Shown: piece after piece, positions 10,156-21,293 of the stretch
Numbering within the stretch: the first letter of the stretch is position 1
How the letters are laid out: every line of letters begins with the position of its first letter
Assembly: GCA_024195585.1 (NCBI GenBank)
Contig: SWBL01000378.1
Span: 1 to 45,852 of the forward strand
From: Aureobasidium sp. EXF-3400
Taxonomy: Eukaryota > Ascomycota > Dothideomycetes > Dothideales > Saccotheciaceae
Length of the DNA: 45,852 nucleotides
Direction: 5' to 3'
Made by a program: the position numbers and the translations under genes
The notes under the pieces: generated by a model
Database searches by the model: none
What the model was told of the DNA's origin: nothing
What the model saw: only the letters and a program-made list of their open reading frames with translations

Positions 10156-11699
10156 ATGAAGTGGCTAGTCTTGCTTCTCTTCACCTTCAGCTTCGGTCTC
10201 CTGGCCGCTGCCGGACCAGATCCAGATGCTTGTGGCGACGAAGTGATGCCTCCACCCGTCGACAAAATCTCGTGTGGAGATTCCTTGAGCGACCTCGGGT
10301 GCAAATGGTACAGCGACTTCATCAGTTGCATCCAAAAGTGTCGTCATCAGAAGGGCCTGAACAGACTGATCTACCACAATCACCGTTACTACGACATCTC
10401 GGTTGAGGAGTATGACAAGATTATGGATGCTGAAGCAAAAGCCTCTGCTTCTGAGTCCACTCTCAAGACCAAGGCTACCAAGAAGGCTGGTGCTTCTTCC
10501 ACTGGCAAGAAGAGTGGATTCAAGACTGTTACCAGGACTATTACTCATGTTGCTCGTCAGCCTTCTGTTGAGGCTGAGGTTGCTGGCACTCAGACTTTCT
10601 CTACACTTTTCAGAACCGTCACTCCCACTGCCGCTGCTCAGACTTCTGACTTGGACGCCACTCAGACATCCTCGGACTCGTGGTCGACTTCTACAAAGGC
10701 TATCGAACCTTCTGCCACTAGAGCTGCCGAGCCTGAAGATGAAGACGAAGACGGAGACGAACCTCATCATCCACGTCTCGACTTCTACTGCCAAAAGACC
10801 AGCCAAGTCGTTAAGTGCAGAGCCAAATGCGGGTAAGTTTTATTTCTTCTTTCAACTTGTCCATCATGCCTCTTATGGTCGTAAAGGGCATTGTTCTGGT
10901 AGGCTAACACAAGTCACAGTATTCATATCTTCGGAGGTTTCCCAAAGTGCATGAAGAAGTGTCATGCCAAATGTCACGAGAAACATTCCGTGCACCCTGA
11001 TGGCGAGGATTTGGCTCTGGTCAAGAGAGTTAGCACAGAGACATTCTCCACTTCTTGGAGAATTGCCGCTCCCACTGTTACAAAGGCTATTCAACCTTCT
11101 GCCACTGAAGATGTTGAGTCTGAAGATGAAGAACCTCACCACCCACGCATCGACTACTACTGCTCCAAGGAAACCCAAATGTACAAGTGCAGACAAAGAT
11201 GCGCGTAAGTTTGTTTTCTTTCTCGTTCTGCTTGTCTTGGGTATGGCTAACACATCAAACTACAGCCATCATGACTTCATCTTCGGGATTGGCAAGAAAA
11301 AGTGCGAGCACAAGTGTCATGAAAGATGTCTCAATAAACATCCTCTGTTCCCTGATGGCGATGGTCCTGGTTTGGCCAAGAGAGCTGACAACGAAACTGT
11401 GACCGACGCTGCTCTGGAAAAAGCTATCGACACTGTTCTCAACCAAACTTCTGTCCTCGCCAACACTACCAACCTCAATCTCAAAGTCGAGAGATCGGAG
11501 GGGCACACACCTCACTGTTCAAGCGATAATGTCATCATGGGTTGCAAAGCCTTGGCTCAGTAAGTAGCAATTTCGTCTTTCGATATTTTGGAGTGTGCAT
11601 CAGGCTGACTATGAGATGAATAGGCTCTGGGCTCCTGCGTACGACACAATCTTCAACAAGTGCATCAAAAGGTGTATCAGAAGGCACGGCGTGGACTGA
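10156..11699 (+). CDS. Secreted cysteine-repeat protein with kexin-type KR sites
   Basis: Four exons: 10156-10832, 10920-11204, 11266-11559, 11624-11699; all three introns are phase 2 (87, 61, 64 bp). The product has 443 residues with a signal peptide (MKWLVLLLFTFSFGLLAAAG). Four modules share C-x8-C-[KR], then C-x3-C: starting at 10273, 10789, 11161 and 11516. Modules 2 and 3 add more C-x3-C and an H...PDG tail, ending in LVKR and LAKR, typical kexin cleavage sites. Acidic linkers with PHHPR(L/I)D(F/Y)YC precede modules 2 and 3. I do not recognise a named family. The layout suggests a secretory precursor cut into cysteine-rich peptides (effector, antimicrobial or signalling type), but a single multidomain extracellular protein is equally possible. 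The middle exons are tandem copies of each other including intron sequence. Confidence 0.85.
10588..11383 (+). repeat. Tandem duplication of exon-intron unit in the cysteine-repeat gene
   Basis: Unit A (about 10588-11027) and unit B (about 11032-11383) each run from TFST..R and TKAI.PSAT through PHHPR.D.YC, an intron at the same codon position, KC..KCH..C and PDG to a KR site. The two introns also resemble each other (both start GTAAGTTT and share GGCTAACACA near the acceptor), so the duplication was made at DNA level after the intron existed. Confidence 0.75.
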
Positions 11700-11996
11700 T
11701 AGGTCACCACCTGATGGTTCTTGGGCATGGAGGTGAGATCTAGTTGGCTCTTCTGGAAAAGAGTGATAGACAGTGAAATGGTCAAAAGGAGATAGGAGAC
11801 TGGCAAAGAGAGATTTGGGAGAAAAAGGAACGAAGTCAGAGGAATAAAGAATGGAAATAGAGATGGCAGACAGAAAAGACAGACAGAGGGTAGGATATAG
11901 AGACAAAAAGTTAAGCAGAGACCGAGTAGCTGTTCAACACAGAGACTACAAAGGCAGAATTCAGGATCCACTTTACTGTTTGGATTTGTGAACTTT
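11700..11996 (+). other. Purine-rich convergent 3' region
   Basis: 297 bp between the stop of the cysteine-repeat gene and the stop of the convergent WD40 gene. From about 11730 to 11930 the plus strand is strongly A/G-rich (runs such as GGAGAAAAAGGAACGAAG). It may simply be 3' UTR; seen in the minus direction it is a CT-rich tract like those near fungal transcription starts. Confidence 0.5.
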
Positions 11997-13318
11997 CTAG
12001 TATGGGTTGAATCTATCCTTCTTCTTCTTGTCCTTGCGCTTTTTCTTCTTGTCAACATCCATGGCGTCGGCTGATGCTGCTTGGGGTTGAGCCTCTTGTG
12101 CCCATAGGCGAACTTGGCCGTCCTCGCCACAGGTGATGACCCGTTGGTTCTGAGAACACATGTTAGTACTGCATTTTCCAGTAGCCGTAGACCATGACAT
12201 ACGTGATTGTCGATAAGGAAGTCGCGGACGATTTCATCTCCATGGGCTCCAGGGAACTCCATCGTGCCAGTCATGTCGAATGACCAGCTAGGGTTCAAAG
12301 GAACCAGAGTGAGGCGAGACGAACTGCAAAAGCTATCAGTAAAAGGACTTTGAGGTAGCTGCCGTAGTATAACTTACGAAGTGTCTCCAGCAGCGATATA
12401 AGCCGAGGGCGAGTTGGGGAAAACATCGATCACATAACTGCTCTTCAACTGCTCTCTGACATCTCCGAATGCAGTGACTGGTAAAGTAGCATCTTCAGCA
12501 TCAGTGGGCTTGCTCAAGGTATAGACTGAGAGCTGTTCATCTGTGCTGACGGCATAGACTTCTTCGGCATTCAAGAAACCAGCACAGTGCACAGCACCAT
12601 AGTGATTGAGTACTTGAACCAGTGCATCATCTTCATCTGAAATTTCTGTGTCGAATAGCGATACCAGACCATCAGTGGATCCTGAAAGCAGGGTGTTTTG
12701 TTGTGTAGGGTGGAAAGCGATTTGAGTGACAGTATCGGTATGACTCTCGGTGTATGCCTGCAATGGCTTGGAAGTATTCCGCGTGTCCCTGAAAAGCTTC
12801 AACAAGAAATCATCGTCAGAAACGGACATTCATGACCTACCACAAAAGCACGCTAACATCTCCCAATCCTTCCTTGGTGCTTTCAGTGCCTGCAGCAACG
12901 AATGTATCACGGCAAGCCAACGCAGAGACACCAGCTCCGCGAGCTAAACAAGATTAGTCATCGAACAAATTGACAAAACCGCAAAAGCCAGGCAGCAACA
13001 AATGGAAGGAGAGAACTTACGGTCAGCCATCTTTACTCCAGCAGGCTTTGCCCTCTCATCCCAGCATCTGACTACGCCATCTCTCCCCGCCGTCATCAGT
13101 CCTTTGCCATCCGAAGTCGCCTCCAAACATGTGATTCCCTCGTGAGCTTTGGAAACAGTATGCGCAAGCGAGAGGTTCGTAGGATCAAAGTAGCGAAGTG
13201 AATCATCGGACGAGATGGCAGCACAAAGAGTTGCTGTACGAGCCAATGAGTAAATATATGTGTCACTAGGCAGCGAGAGGCCTGAAGAAGCAAGTTGTTT
13301 TGTGGTAGCGGGTGACAT
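11997..13318 (-). CDS. WD40-repeat protein, WDR89-like
   Basis: Five exons: 13318-13021, 12943-12841, 12788-12378, 12323-12203, 12149-11997 (introns 77, 52, 54 and 53 bp, all GT-AG); 361 residues. WD-type repeats are visible: SLRYFDPTN, GLMTAGRDGVVRCWDER, DVSVLLWDTR (restored across intron 2), TLLSGSTDGLVSLFDTE and VITCGEDGQVRLW. The C-terminus is a lysine-rich tail (KKKKRKDKKKKDRFNPY) that may be a nuclear or nucleolar signal. Length and repeat layout fit the WDR89 family, a beta-propeller of poorly known role. The ATG at 13318 is chosen because the frame upstream looks non-coding. No enzyme function is implied. Confidence 0.88.
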
Positions 13319-14093
13319 CTTTTGGTATCTGATCGTGAGATCAAATCTATAAAGTCGATTTTTTGGTTTGGAGATGCTTTGGAGAAGTCGGGCCGCAAAA
13401 GTCTTGGGATTGATGGAAAGCGCACCCTGCTCTCTTCCTTCCTTCCTTCCACGAATACTATTTCCTCGAGAGACAATCACGACCCTCCTCGTACTATCAA
13501 CCTTCCTGTCTTGATGTTCATTGACAACACGTGAACATGTCAAACGACGGAAACAACGAGCGAATGGTGTGACCAGATGTGTACAAAAGGCAGCAAAGAT
13601 GGCGTTACCATCTCCTTCCATCACCATGAACGACGATGACAAACAAACGCCACGACTGCCACTAACCGGTACTTCCAGAAGAATGACTCTACAAATGGTA
13701 TACCCAGGCAGCAGCACGATGCAAGCATCCCAAGACCATCGTGTTAGCTGGAGAAATCGCCAGAACACTCTTGGGTGGTCTGTGCGGAACCCCAGAGAAG
13801 ACTCCAGACTCTGGAGGAATGAGTCACTGCCTTCGCGTGCTATCTCGCGACGTCTTGCGAAGAAATGGTTTGTCGCGGTTGGTTGCGGCCCAAAGGTTCT
13901 GTAGGCTTCCATACAGGTGGCGATCAGCGACTTCGGGATGACTGGTTCGAAACGGTCTGCTGTAAAAAGAAGATACGTATAAAGACTTAGGTAGTAGTTA
14001 TGAGTAGACCCGCCGTTTCTTTTTGAACCTCTGCCTTCTCTTTTCCTACTCTCTTCCTCAGATCACACCTCTCACCTCGATCAATATTTAACA
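13319..14093. other. Divergent intergenic region
   Basis: 775 bp between the WD40 gene start and the small ORF at 14094, so it should contain two divergent promoters. A TATA-like element near the right side is listed separately. Overlapping ORFs at 13521-13904 have no recognisable features. Confidence 0.4.
13978..13984 (+). promoter_or_regulatory. TATA-like element before the 107-aa ORF
   Basis: TATAAAG, 116 bp upstream of the ATG at 14094, followed by a pyrimidine-rich leader. Spacing and context fit a core promoter and support the small ORF being real. Confidence 0.45.
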
Positions 14094-14417
14094 ATGGGCA
14101 AACTACACAACAGACGTCGAACTAGACTGAGAGCGAACAAGAGGACTCACCATCAAGCTCTCGCTATTCCAGCTCTGTCTACTCCACTCATGCCTGTTCA
14201 GAGTGTACTCAACGACGATATGACCTTCAATTACCAGCAATCTGCCTTTTGCAACTCAAACCACAACAGCTCTTCCTACTATTCGAGCGAGCAACACGGA
14301 ACCCGGCACACACAATACTATGGTGCTGAGGAGGGCGACGAGTCTGGAGACCTCTGTCCTCTGATGCTCCAAGTTGTCCTAGATCTGTTTGATGGAGTTG
14401 ATTACGAAGACCCATGA
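14094..14417 (+). CDS. Small uncharacterised protein (107 aa)
   Basis: Single-exon ORF beginning MGKLHNRRRTRLRANKR, so very basic at the N-terminus, with a Ser/Asn/Tyr-rich middle and an acidic, hydrophobic end (LCPLMLQVVLDLFDGVDYED). The clear polarity from basic to acidic, an A at -3 of the ATG, the TATA-like element 116 bp upstream and a CT-rich leader make it more likely a gene than chance. I do not recognise the family. No signal peptide or membrane segment. The basic start could bind nucleic acid or direct nuclear import, but that is speculation. Confidence 0.6.
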   Translation: MGKLHNRRRTRLRANKRTHHQALAIPALSTPLMPVQSVLNDDMTFNYQQSAFCNSNHNSSSYYSSEQHGTRHTQYYGAEEGDESGDLCPLMLQVVLDLFDGVDYEDP

Positions 14418-17400
14418 ATAGTCAGTGAGCACAAGATCTTAACCCGCTTCATTTTTGGTCCAAACTGCTCGCGTACGAAATATCATGCAACGAAGAACCA
14501 TGCGATCGAAGCACAGCCAACCTGCCAAGGGGACAAAGGTGTGACCGAGACGTTGCAGGAAGGATGTCTGCATATCACATGGAACATCTCACAGGCGACA
14601 ATCAAGTTTGCTGCCTGGTGCTAAAACCGTTGCTCATGTCACGAGTCTGCTCAGCATCACGAGTTTAGACTCTCCCAAGCCTGGACTCGAAAAAAGCTCC
14701 CAGGAAGGAGGCTGAGGTGCGAAAAATGCCGAACTTGCAAATCGCACGACAACTTGGTCTTTGCCACCAGCAAGATGTCTGCCTAAACAGTGCTTGCCGT
14801 TTGCCACTGCTGGACACGACAATGTCACCTTCTTGGTTGGATGACCCACTTTGTCAGTTGTTACAATGTTGCAACAATCAGGATCTTCGACGCAGTCTCT
14901 CATAAGATGACGCGTCGATGATATGGCTTACCTACAGTGTGTTCTGAAGAAACGCTGTTGTCATGCAACAACAGAGAAGAACAGATGTATCTACGTTGCC
15001 GGGATGCCTTGCAGTTTTGTTTTGGCGGTTTATCTGGTTGCTGTGGGAATGACCCTGTTCTCAAAAGGAAAGATCAACCAGCAAGTCTGGTAGGCCATAC
15101 TACTTGCAATATTTGCTGAGGCAGGAAGGAGTCTCGTAATGTCGATGAATTTTGTCTTGATGATGGATGATAATGATGCATGAACGAAGTCCTGATGCCT
15201 GTATCCTATATCGTTATAAATAGAAACAGAGTTTGCTTTAGAATAAAGTCGCTTCAATTATTGTTGTCAACAGCCATAACTGCTCACTCAATTATCCTTG
15301 TCGTCTTGCGTGTTGTATATCAATCAAAAAATTGTTGATGAACCTTGACCGTCTGTCGTATGAAGTAATCCAACAAGAATATTGCGAGTGCATCATTCGT
15401 GGTTCCGAAGTTCCGATTCTGTAATTTGACAATTGAACAGCCACACCAAAAATGGAAGCTTTGTAGATGGACGTTGCTCCGAGGAGACAGAACAAAAGTA
15501 TATGTTTACGCGTCACTTTCCATTTTCAGACCTCCTCGCCCAGGCTTGGAAAGCTCTCGATCCCGGATGAGGTTCAGGGGCTATTCAAGGAAAGGGAGAT
15601 TTGATCGTGATTTCAGTTTTCGCTCGTGCAGAGAACTGCGCCATTGCACATGACGAAAAAAACCTGGGGTATGCAATTTGCGGGCTGTTATTGTTGTTTG
15701 CCAAAGATGCAAGCTCCATACCATGCCACTTGCTCTTGTTAGCATCTTTTGCACGTATGCCGTTCCGCGGGCTTTGCGATCTTGCAATGATGTTGTTGCT
15801 CACGCTCCTTGACCATTTCGCAATGAGATTTGCCTCCTGAGCTGCAAGCTGTGATGGGCATGTTTTGCTTACAGTGCGGCCTTGTTCTGTACCTAGCGCA
15901 ATTGTACACGGTCCTCGTCACGGAGCACATTTTCTGGGGGAGGCTTGCTTTCAGCCACATCTGGATCGCGCGGAAGCTTTGGCGGTGCTTGTGCTTTGGC
16001 AGCGGTTTAGCTGTACGATCGTTCATGATGGCCTTTCTGTGAATGTCAGGCCGTCAACACCAAACATACAGATCTCGGTGGATGCGATTGAAAGTTGGCA
16101 TGGTGGAAACGGCGGAAAGCGGTGTTCTTGCATCCAAGAAAACGTTGGAACTTGTGTATCACCAAGTTTGCGCTCGCCTGATGCTCGGTCCGACGAAGCA
16201 GAGGAGCTGAATTTGGTGGTGCTTCGGCTGGCCACTGGAGACACCGGAGCCGAACCCGATGCTTCCAAATAGTGGCACCGAATAATGAGCAGCATACTGA
16301 ATGTCGACATCATCATCTTGCAACATCCCGCTTCAAGAAGGCGCAATCATCGTAGCTGAAGAGGCTACTTGTAGATGCCCATGGGGAAATTCTTCAAGCA
16401 GAATATTGTACGAGATGGTTTGCGCGGTGTCATCGCAGTGGTTGATCATGCCGCAGACTCTCCTCTCGTCTTGACCGGACGAAAGCTCGACCACACCCAA
16501 AAAAATGTCATTGTCTATGACGGCTATCACCTTCGTGGTGTGCTCTGGAGAAAGTGTGGTATCTTAGTATTCGAATGTCTTAGCGAAGGCATGGCAGAAC
16601 GAAGAGACTCAAAGCCACTGTCGCAAGTCTGTCTCGGTTGACAGCCTGATACCGGCGATTAGAAAACATGGCAACCGTTTCTGAATCCGGACTTGAACGG
16701 TCGAGCCGTCTACGGCGCGCACACGTTTCCATGACATCTTATCGTGCTTGCTTGACCGTTTTGACCTTCTGGAATATTGCCTTGACAGTCGTCCTGTTGT
16801 CTCGACGACTGGGAAATTGGAAAAAGTTGGCCACGATCTCTATTCAATCACGTGTAGGGCTCACCTAAATGGACATAACGCTGAGCAAAGAACCAAGGTG
16901 CAGCTCCTGACTTTGGATAGGCAGGGTCGGACACAAGACCGATTTTGAGTTCAGCCTACTTCCTCATGAACGACGTTCGCTTCTTGCACAGATGATGATC
17001 AGCAGAGAGGGGATGAGAAAGTTTTTCGGCGGACAAGCAGCTCCGAAGTGGTGGAGCGGCGGTGAAAAGAGACAAGGAGAATTGACATTCGAGTCATGTC
17101 TACGGGCTCTTACTTCGGCAGGAAACGGAGACGGACGGCGGCAACGCGGAGCGCAACAAGACCAAAACGAAGCCTTATGAGGTCTGATCGACATGGACAA
17201 ACCTGAACGACGAACGTGGTTGCAGATGAGGTTGTGACAGACAGCAAAATCGAAGCTTGGCACACGTCTGACAAGGTGTGAGGATAATTCGGTGGAATTG
17301 GTGCGTGGTAGCAAAAAAGGTTGTCGGGAAGAAACGCGAAGACAGCGTCTGAGGAAGCGCCGTTGGTAGAGTGTTGACAGGGCTTTCCTGGGAGGGAGGG

Positions 17401-18520
17401 TCACCTTACAACAAACGAGTGAAACCGCAGACGTAGCCAAGAAGCAGAGTTGATTGAACCAATCTCGCGACTCGCATGTGTCAATATCTGTTAGAAGCAG
17501 AGAGGGTACAGCCAAGCCGGCAAGACAAAAATCGCGTCCGTAAAGAGTGGAGTTGTATGAACGAGGGCAAGGGAGTAGACGGTCCGAGGACTCAGTCTCT
17601 GCGGGTCAGCGACAGGAATCATAGACGATCCTGTGTCGTGGCCTTTTGTTCACGCGGACGATTAGAGGCAAAGTCATGACATTTTGATGGCACAAATTCA
17701 GGTTCAGAAGAACCCTGGATAGAGGATAGGCAAGGCCGCGGGGAGCATGAATCAGCCGGCGGCGGGTTGGGGGGATTGTGTTGCAATGGGTGTGGTCAGG
17801 GAGGGCAGATCTTTATCGGATGCTACTGCACAGGATGGCAGATCAGCATCACAACGCTGTAAGCTCTTGAGCTTCCTGCTTGCTTGCACGACCAACACAG
17901 AAGAGCGGGTTGCGTTATACAGGAATGCCGGTGTGCGAGCATTGTACAGTAGTGAAAGCAGCGTCGGCAGGGGATTCCAAATTTCTCAGCTGACTTGGGC
18001 CGTTGATTGTGTCCATCTGACGGGGCCAGATGGACTGAATGGAGCTGGATGCCAGGCAGGGAGAGGTGGGATTTGAGGCTAAGGGCTCACGGACCCGCAT
18101 ATATGACGACGGGTCTTGTTCGTAGTAGCCGAGCTTGGGCGCCCATCGTTCTTGGTCCCGCGACTCGTCCAATTGTCTTTTCAACGCAGCGTCTGCTTTT
18201 GACAGTTCCACTTCCTTTCCTTGTTCACTTTTCGGCCTCTACCGACTCCCAGTTGAGCCTTCTCTCCACCGCCTTTCACGTACGCATCAGTACATCTCTC
18301 CCGACTACATCTCTCAAGGAAGACATGGTGTTTCACGCGCTGCGAATCCTCTCTTAGCGCCGCCGTCTCCGAAATCCGCCATCTCACTCTCATCTAATCA
18401 AACACTACACACCGCCGTAAACACCACCACTCATCGTCACTCGTGTCATTACGATCCATTGTCTGCACTTTGCCGCAAAAGTCAGACATCATCTACTACA
18501 AACAACCCTTCCACCACAAT
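14418..18520. other. 4.1-kb region without a supported gene
   Basis: I read both strands and found only overlapping ORFs up to 183 codons (for example minus 16964-17515 and plus 15865-16272), with no domain, no coherent intron joins and no signal peptide. No tRNA, simple-sequence array or transposon terminal repeat was noticed. The right-hand 300 bp are C/T-rich and are probably the promoter and leader of the coiled-coil gene. The rest may hold a non-coding RNA or decayed sequence. Confidence 0.4.
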
Positions 18521-19155
18521 ATGACATCGCTTGCATACGCACAATATACAGTCGACTCTGCTCCCATTGAGGCTCTAAGTGAACCTCCCTCAAACTCCTC
18601 TTTCTCCCCGCCTCTTTCAACTGCGTCATCCGACAACGAAATACCTACTCGCGGTCGCCTAGACGCCACTAGACCCAGACTCGGAAGTCGTAAAAGCAGC
18701 GGCACCATGATCATTCCAAGAGATAGCCCGCGTGTCGAGATGGCACCTGGCGAAGAAGAATATGAGCCCGATGATGTTCGAAGCATGAGCCCAAGGAGGA
18801 CGAGCGAAGTCATCGAGAAGCTGGGCGAGGATGCTCGACGAAATCTTATCGAGTATGTCTCAAATCCAGAACCCCGTACAAGCCTAGCATCGCCATACTA
18901 ACAATGCATTCCACAGACAAGCACAAGCACTCAGAGCAAGTCTCATGGCAATCGTCGACCGTGTCGAAGCTGTCAAGATTGAGCATGAAAAGCTTGAAGG
19001 CGGCAACAAATTCCTCCAATCGTGAGTACTAATACCGCCATATTACATCCCTTCCTTGCTAATCTTTCATCAGGTACATTGGCGAATTAATACAGACCAG
19101 CAAAATCACATCAGCGGCTCCACCCAAGAAGGGCAAGAGTCGCAATGTGAAGTAA
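18521..19155 (+). CDS. Short coiled-coil protein, SCOC/DUF2205 type
   Basis: Three exons: 18521-18852, 18917-19021, 19074-19155 (introns 64 and 52 bp); 172 residues. The conserved part is C-terminal, roughly residues 96-160: SLMAIVDRVEAVKIEHEKLE followed by NKFLQSYIGELIQTSKITS, which matches the SCOC family heptads (E...L..EN..L..YI..LM..S). In animals SCOC is a Golgi-associated dimeric coiled coil acting with autophagy and Arl-type GTPases; its fungal role is less clear. The N-terminal 95 residues are Ser/Pro-rich and probably disordered. The ATG at 18521 (context CACAATATGA) is preferred over an in-frame ATG-like start at 18443, whose extra residues look like leader sequence. Confidence 0.85.
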
Positions 19156-20033
19156 CGACCATGATCTTTCACCTTTAACACACTTGACTTCAATTAGCGG
19201 CATTCGACACACGGCGTTTCGGCAAATCTGGATTACCATCGGCATGGCAGGGTTTTACTCGAATGGGCAAATGCAGGATCATCGGCGCATGGTTCGGTTT
19301 CACGGCGTCCGCCATCGGTTTCCGATGTGGTCTCTTCATTATTTCTATTATTGTATTGCTGCATTTCGAGGATACCAAGGACCAAGCAAGGGTTCAGAGC
19401 TGGCAAGGGTTGCACATTACGCACACCATTCGAGATATGCCAGAAAGAGCCTACGGGCCGGCCACTCCTCGCATGACCTTTCTTTATTAACTTCTTGTAT
19501 CATTAATTCCAAGACATTCTTAACACCCACGCAGATCTGTTGACCTTTTCGATTGTTTACTCACCCCCTGATCGTGATCGTGATCATGACCTATCTTGTC
19601 TGCACTCCCAGTGCGACTATTGAGAGTTACACAGAGACGAAGGATGTAGGTGGATCCACCTGCCTACTTTCTAGAGCATTACCGAAATGGGCAATGGACA
19701 ATCAGGTTCAGGAGGTCAGGAGCGAGTGGTTCTGCAAGCTACGAAGGCTTGTTCAGCCAGCCCACGCCGACTCTTTCAGCCTCCAAGAGCCCCACGAAGT
19801 TGACAGCTCTTGGACATGGAAGCGTTGCCAAGGCCCAAAGAGGAGTGCTCGATAGGGGCGACGGTTTGACGAAAACCGATTGTTGAAAGACGTGCTTGTG
19901 TCCGTTTGCTCGAGTGCTGTGTCACGCAAACGGGGAAGGAAAGATCCATCACCTTGTTGTTGCGACTTCCTTTTCTACTTTTCAAGTTGAGAGTCTGACT
20001 GCGGAAAACACACTTCTTGGATAGTTCGCAAGG
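19156..20033. other. Intergenic region with no supported gene
   Basis: 878 bp between the coiled-coil gene and the tentative first exon of the glycosyltransferase. Short ORFs only. It contains a small GATCGT repeat near 19571-19585. Confidence 0.35.
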
Positions 20034-21293
20034 ATGCCGCAAGCACGGACGATGGCTGCACGTGTGGGAGCTCAGGGTAAGCAACTCGACCACCACTTTC
20101 TGTATCGAGATTTCCATCGCATAGCGTTGCTGACAGCAGAACGCAGTATCTGACCCAACGGAGGAATACTGTTCCTGCAACATGTCGACTGATTACATGA
20201 ATAGTGTCGCCTGTTGGCTCTGGTCGTCCTCATCTCACTAGGAGTAATAACTTTGCTGCAATCGCTGCAGACAACCCCTAGCATACATGACATTCCACTT
20301 TCAATCCGCGGACACAAATTTGGAGCTTCTTCAGGACCGAAACGTTCTCCGTCAATTCGCATCAAAAAGGTATCGGCACTTTTCGGCGAACCGAACTATC
20401 TCTATGAAGCTGCTCTTGCGACCCACGAACGGCACAATGCCCTGCATGGATATCAGATGCAGGTACTACGAGAACGTATCCATGCAAGCTTTTTGGCCAA
20501 GCCAGCATATCTCATGTCTGTTCTCGTTGAAGAATTGGCCAAGCCGTGGGATGAGCGTATGCAATGGCTGGCGTAAGTTGTGTCGAAAACATTTCCTGGC
20601 CTGAGAATGTAGACTGACTTGAGCAGCTGGATTGATCCGGACACGCTCGTGTTGAATCAGCAAATTCCACTGGAGCTCTTTATGCCCCCTCCGGATGAGG
20701 AAATCAATTTGATCGCAACTCACGACGATGATGGCTACTTCAACGGCGGTGTTTTCTTCCTGAAGGTCGACGGCTGGTCTCTGGAGTTTTTGATACAAGT
20801 GCTTGCAGTGCCTCTTACAGACAGAAAGCATCACGTGTCGTTGAACAAGGATCACGCGGCACTCGAACAAATCATGGAGAATCAGAGATACCGCAGCAGG
20901 GTGACTTACCAGCCTAGACTCTGGTACAATGCCTTCGATTGCAACAAGACGTACGAAGGTGAATCTGGAAACCTGATGGTGCATCTTCTCGACCTCGGCG
21001 GAGACAAATGGGCTAGGATGGACAAGTACCTGGGTAACGTGACGAGCAAAGTCAATCCGCACGAAGTACCGCTTGACCAGACGACGTACGAGAAGCAAGT
21101 TCAGGGATTCTGGAAGAGAATGGCAGATTCACGCAAGATTCTCAAGGAAGCAAAGGCAAAGGAAAAGGGCCACGATGGCATCAAGGAGGCAGCGAGAAGA
21201 TTAAAATTCGCGTTGGACTTTGAGACGGACAATGAGGTGGTGATTAGAGGAGCATACGATTCGTTGCTCCAGGCATTGTACGAGAACAAGTAA
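20034..21293 (+). CDS. GT34 glycosyltransferase (GMA12/MNN10 family); 5' exon uncertain
   Basis: Secure exons are 20205-20572 and 20627-21293 (54-bp intron). The product is a type II Golgi-type enzyme: the first secure residues (CRLLALVVLISLGVITLLQS) form a signal anchor, then VSALFGE, YEAALATHERHN, and across the intron WLAWIDPDTLVLN with the metal/nucleotide-sugar DxD motif, then ATHDDDGYFNGGVFFLKV, all standard for galactosyl/mannosyl transferases of the GMA12/MNN10 group. The reaction would be transfer of mannose or galactose to N- or O-glycans or wall mannan. The frame is closed by TAG just before 20205, so an upstream exon is needed. My best guess is 20034-20063 (MPQARTMAAR), using a weak GTGGGA donor and the acceptor at 20204, giving 354 residues. 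The stronger donor GTAAGC at 20077 leaves the frame wrong for that acceptor. Confidence 0.8.

Noticed and set aside
16964..17515. 183-codon open frame on the minus strand
   Set aside because: Rich in Arg/Cys/Ser with no domain, signal peptide or splice context, and overlapped by other open frames; looks like chance in GC-richer sequence.
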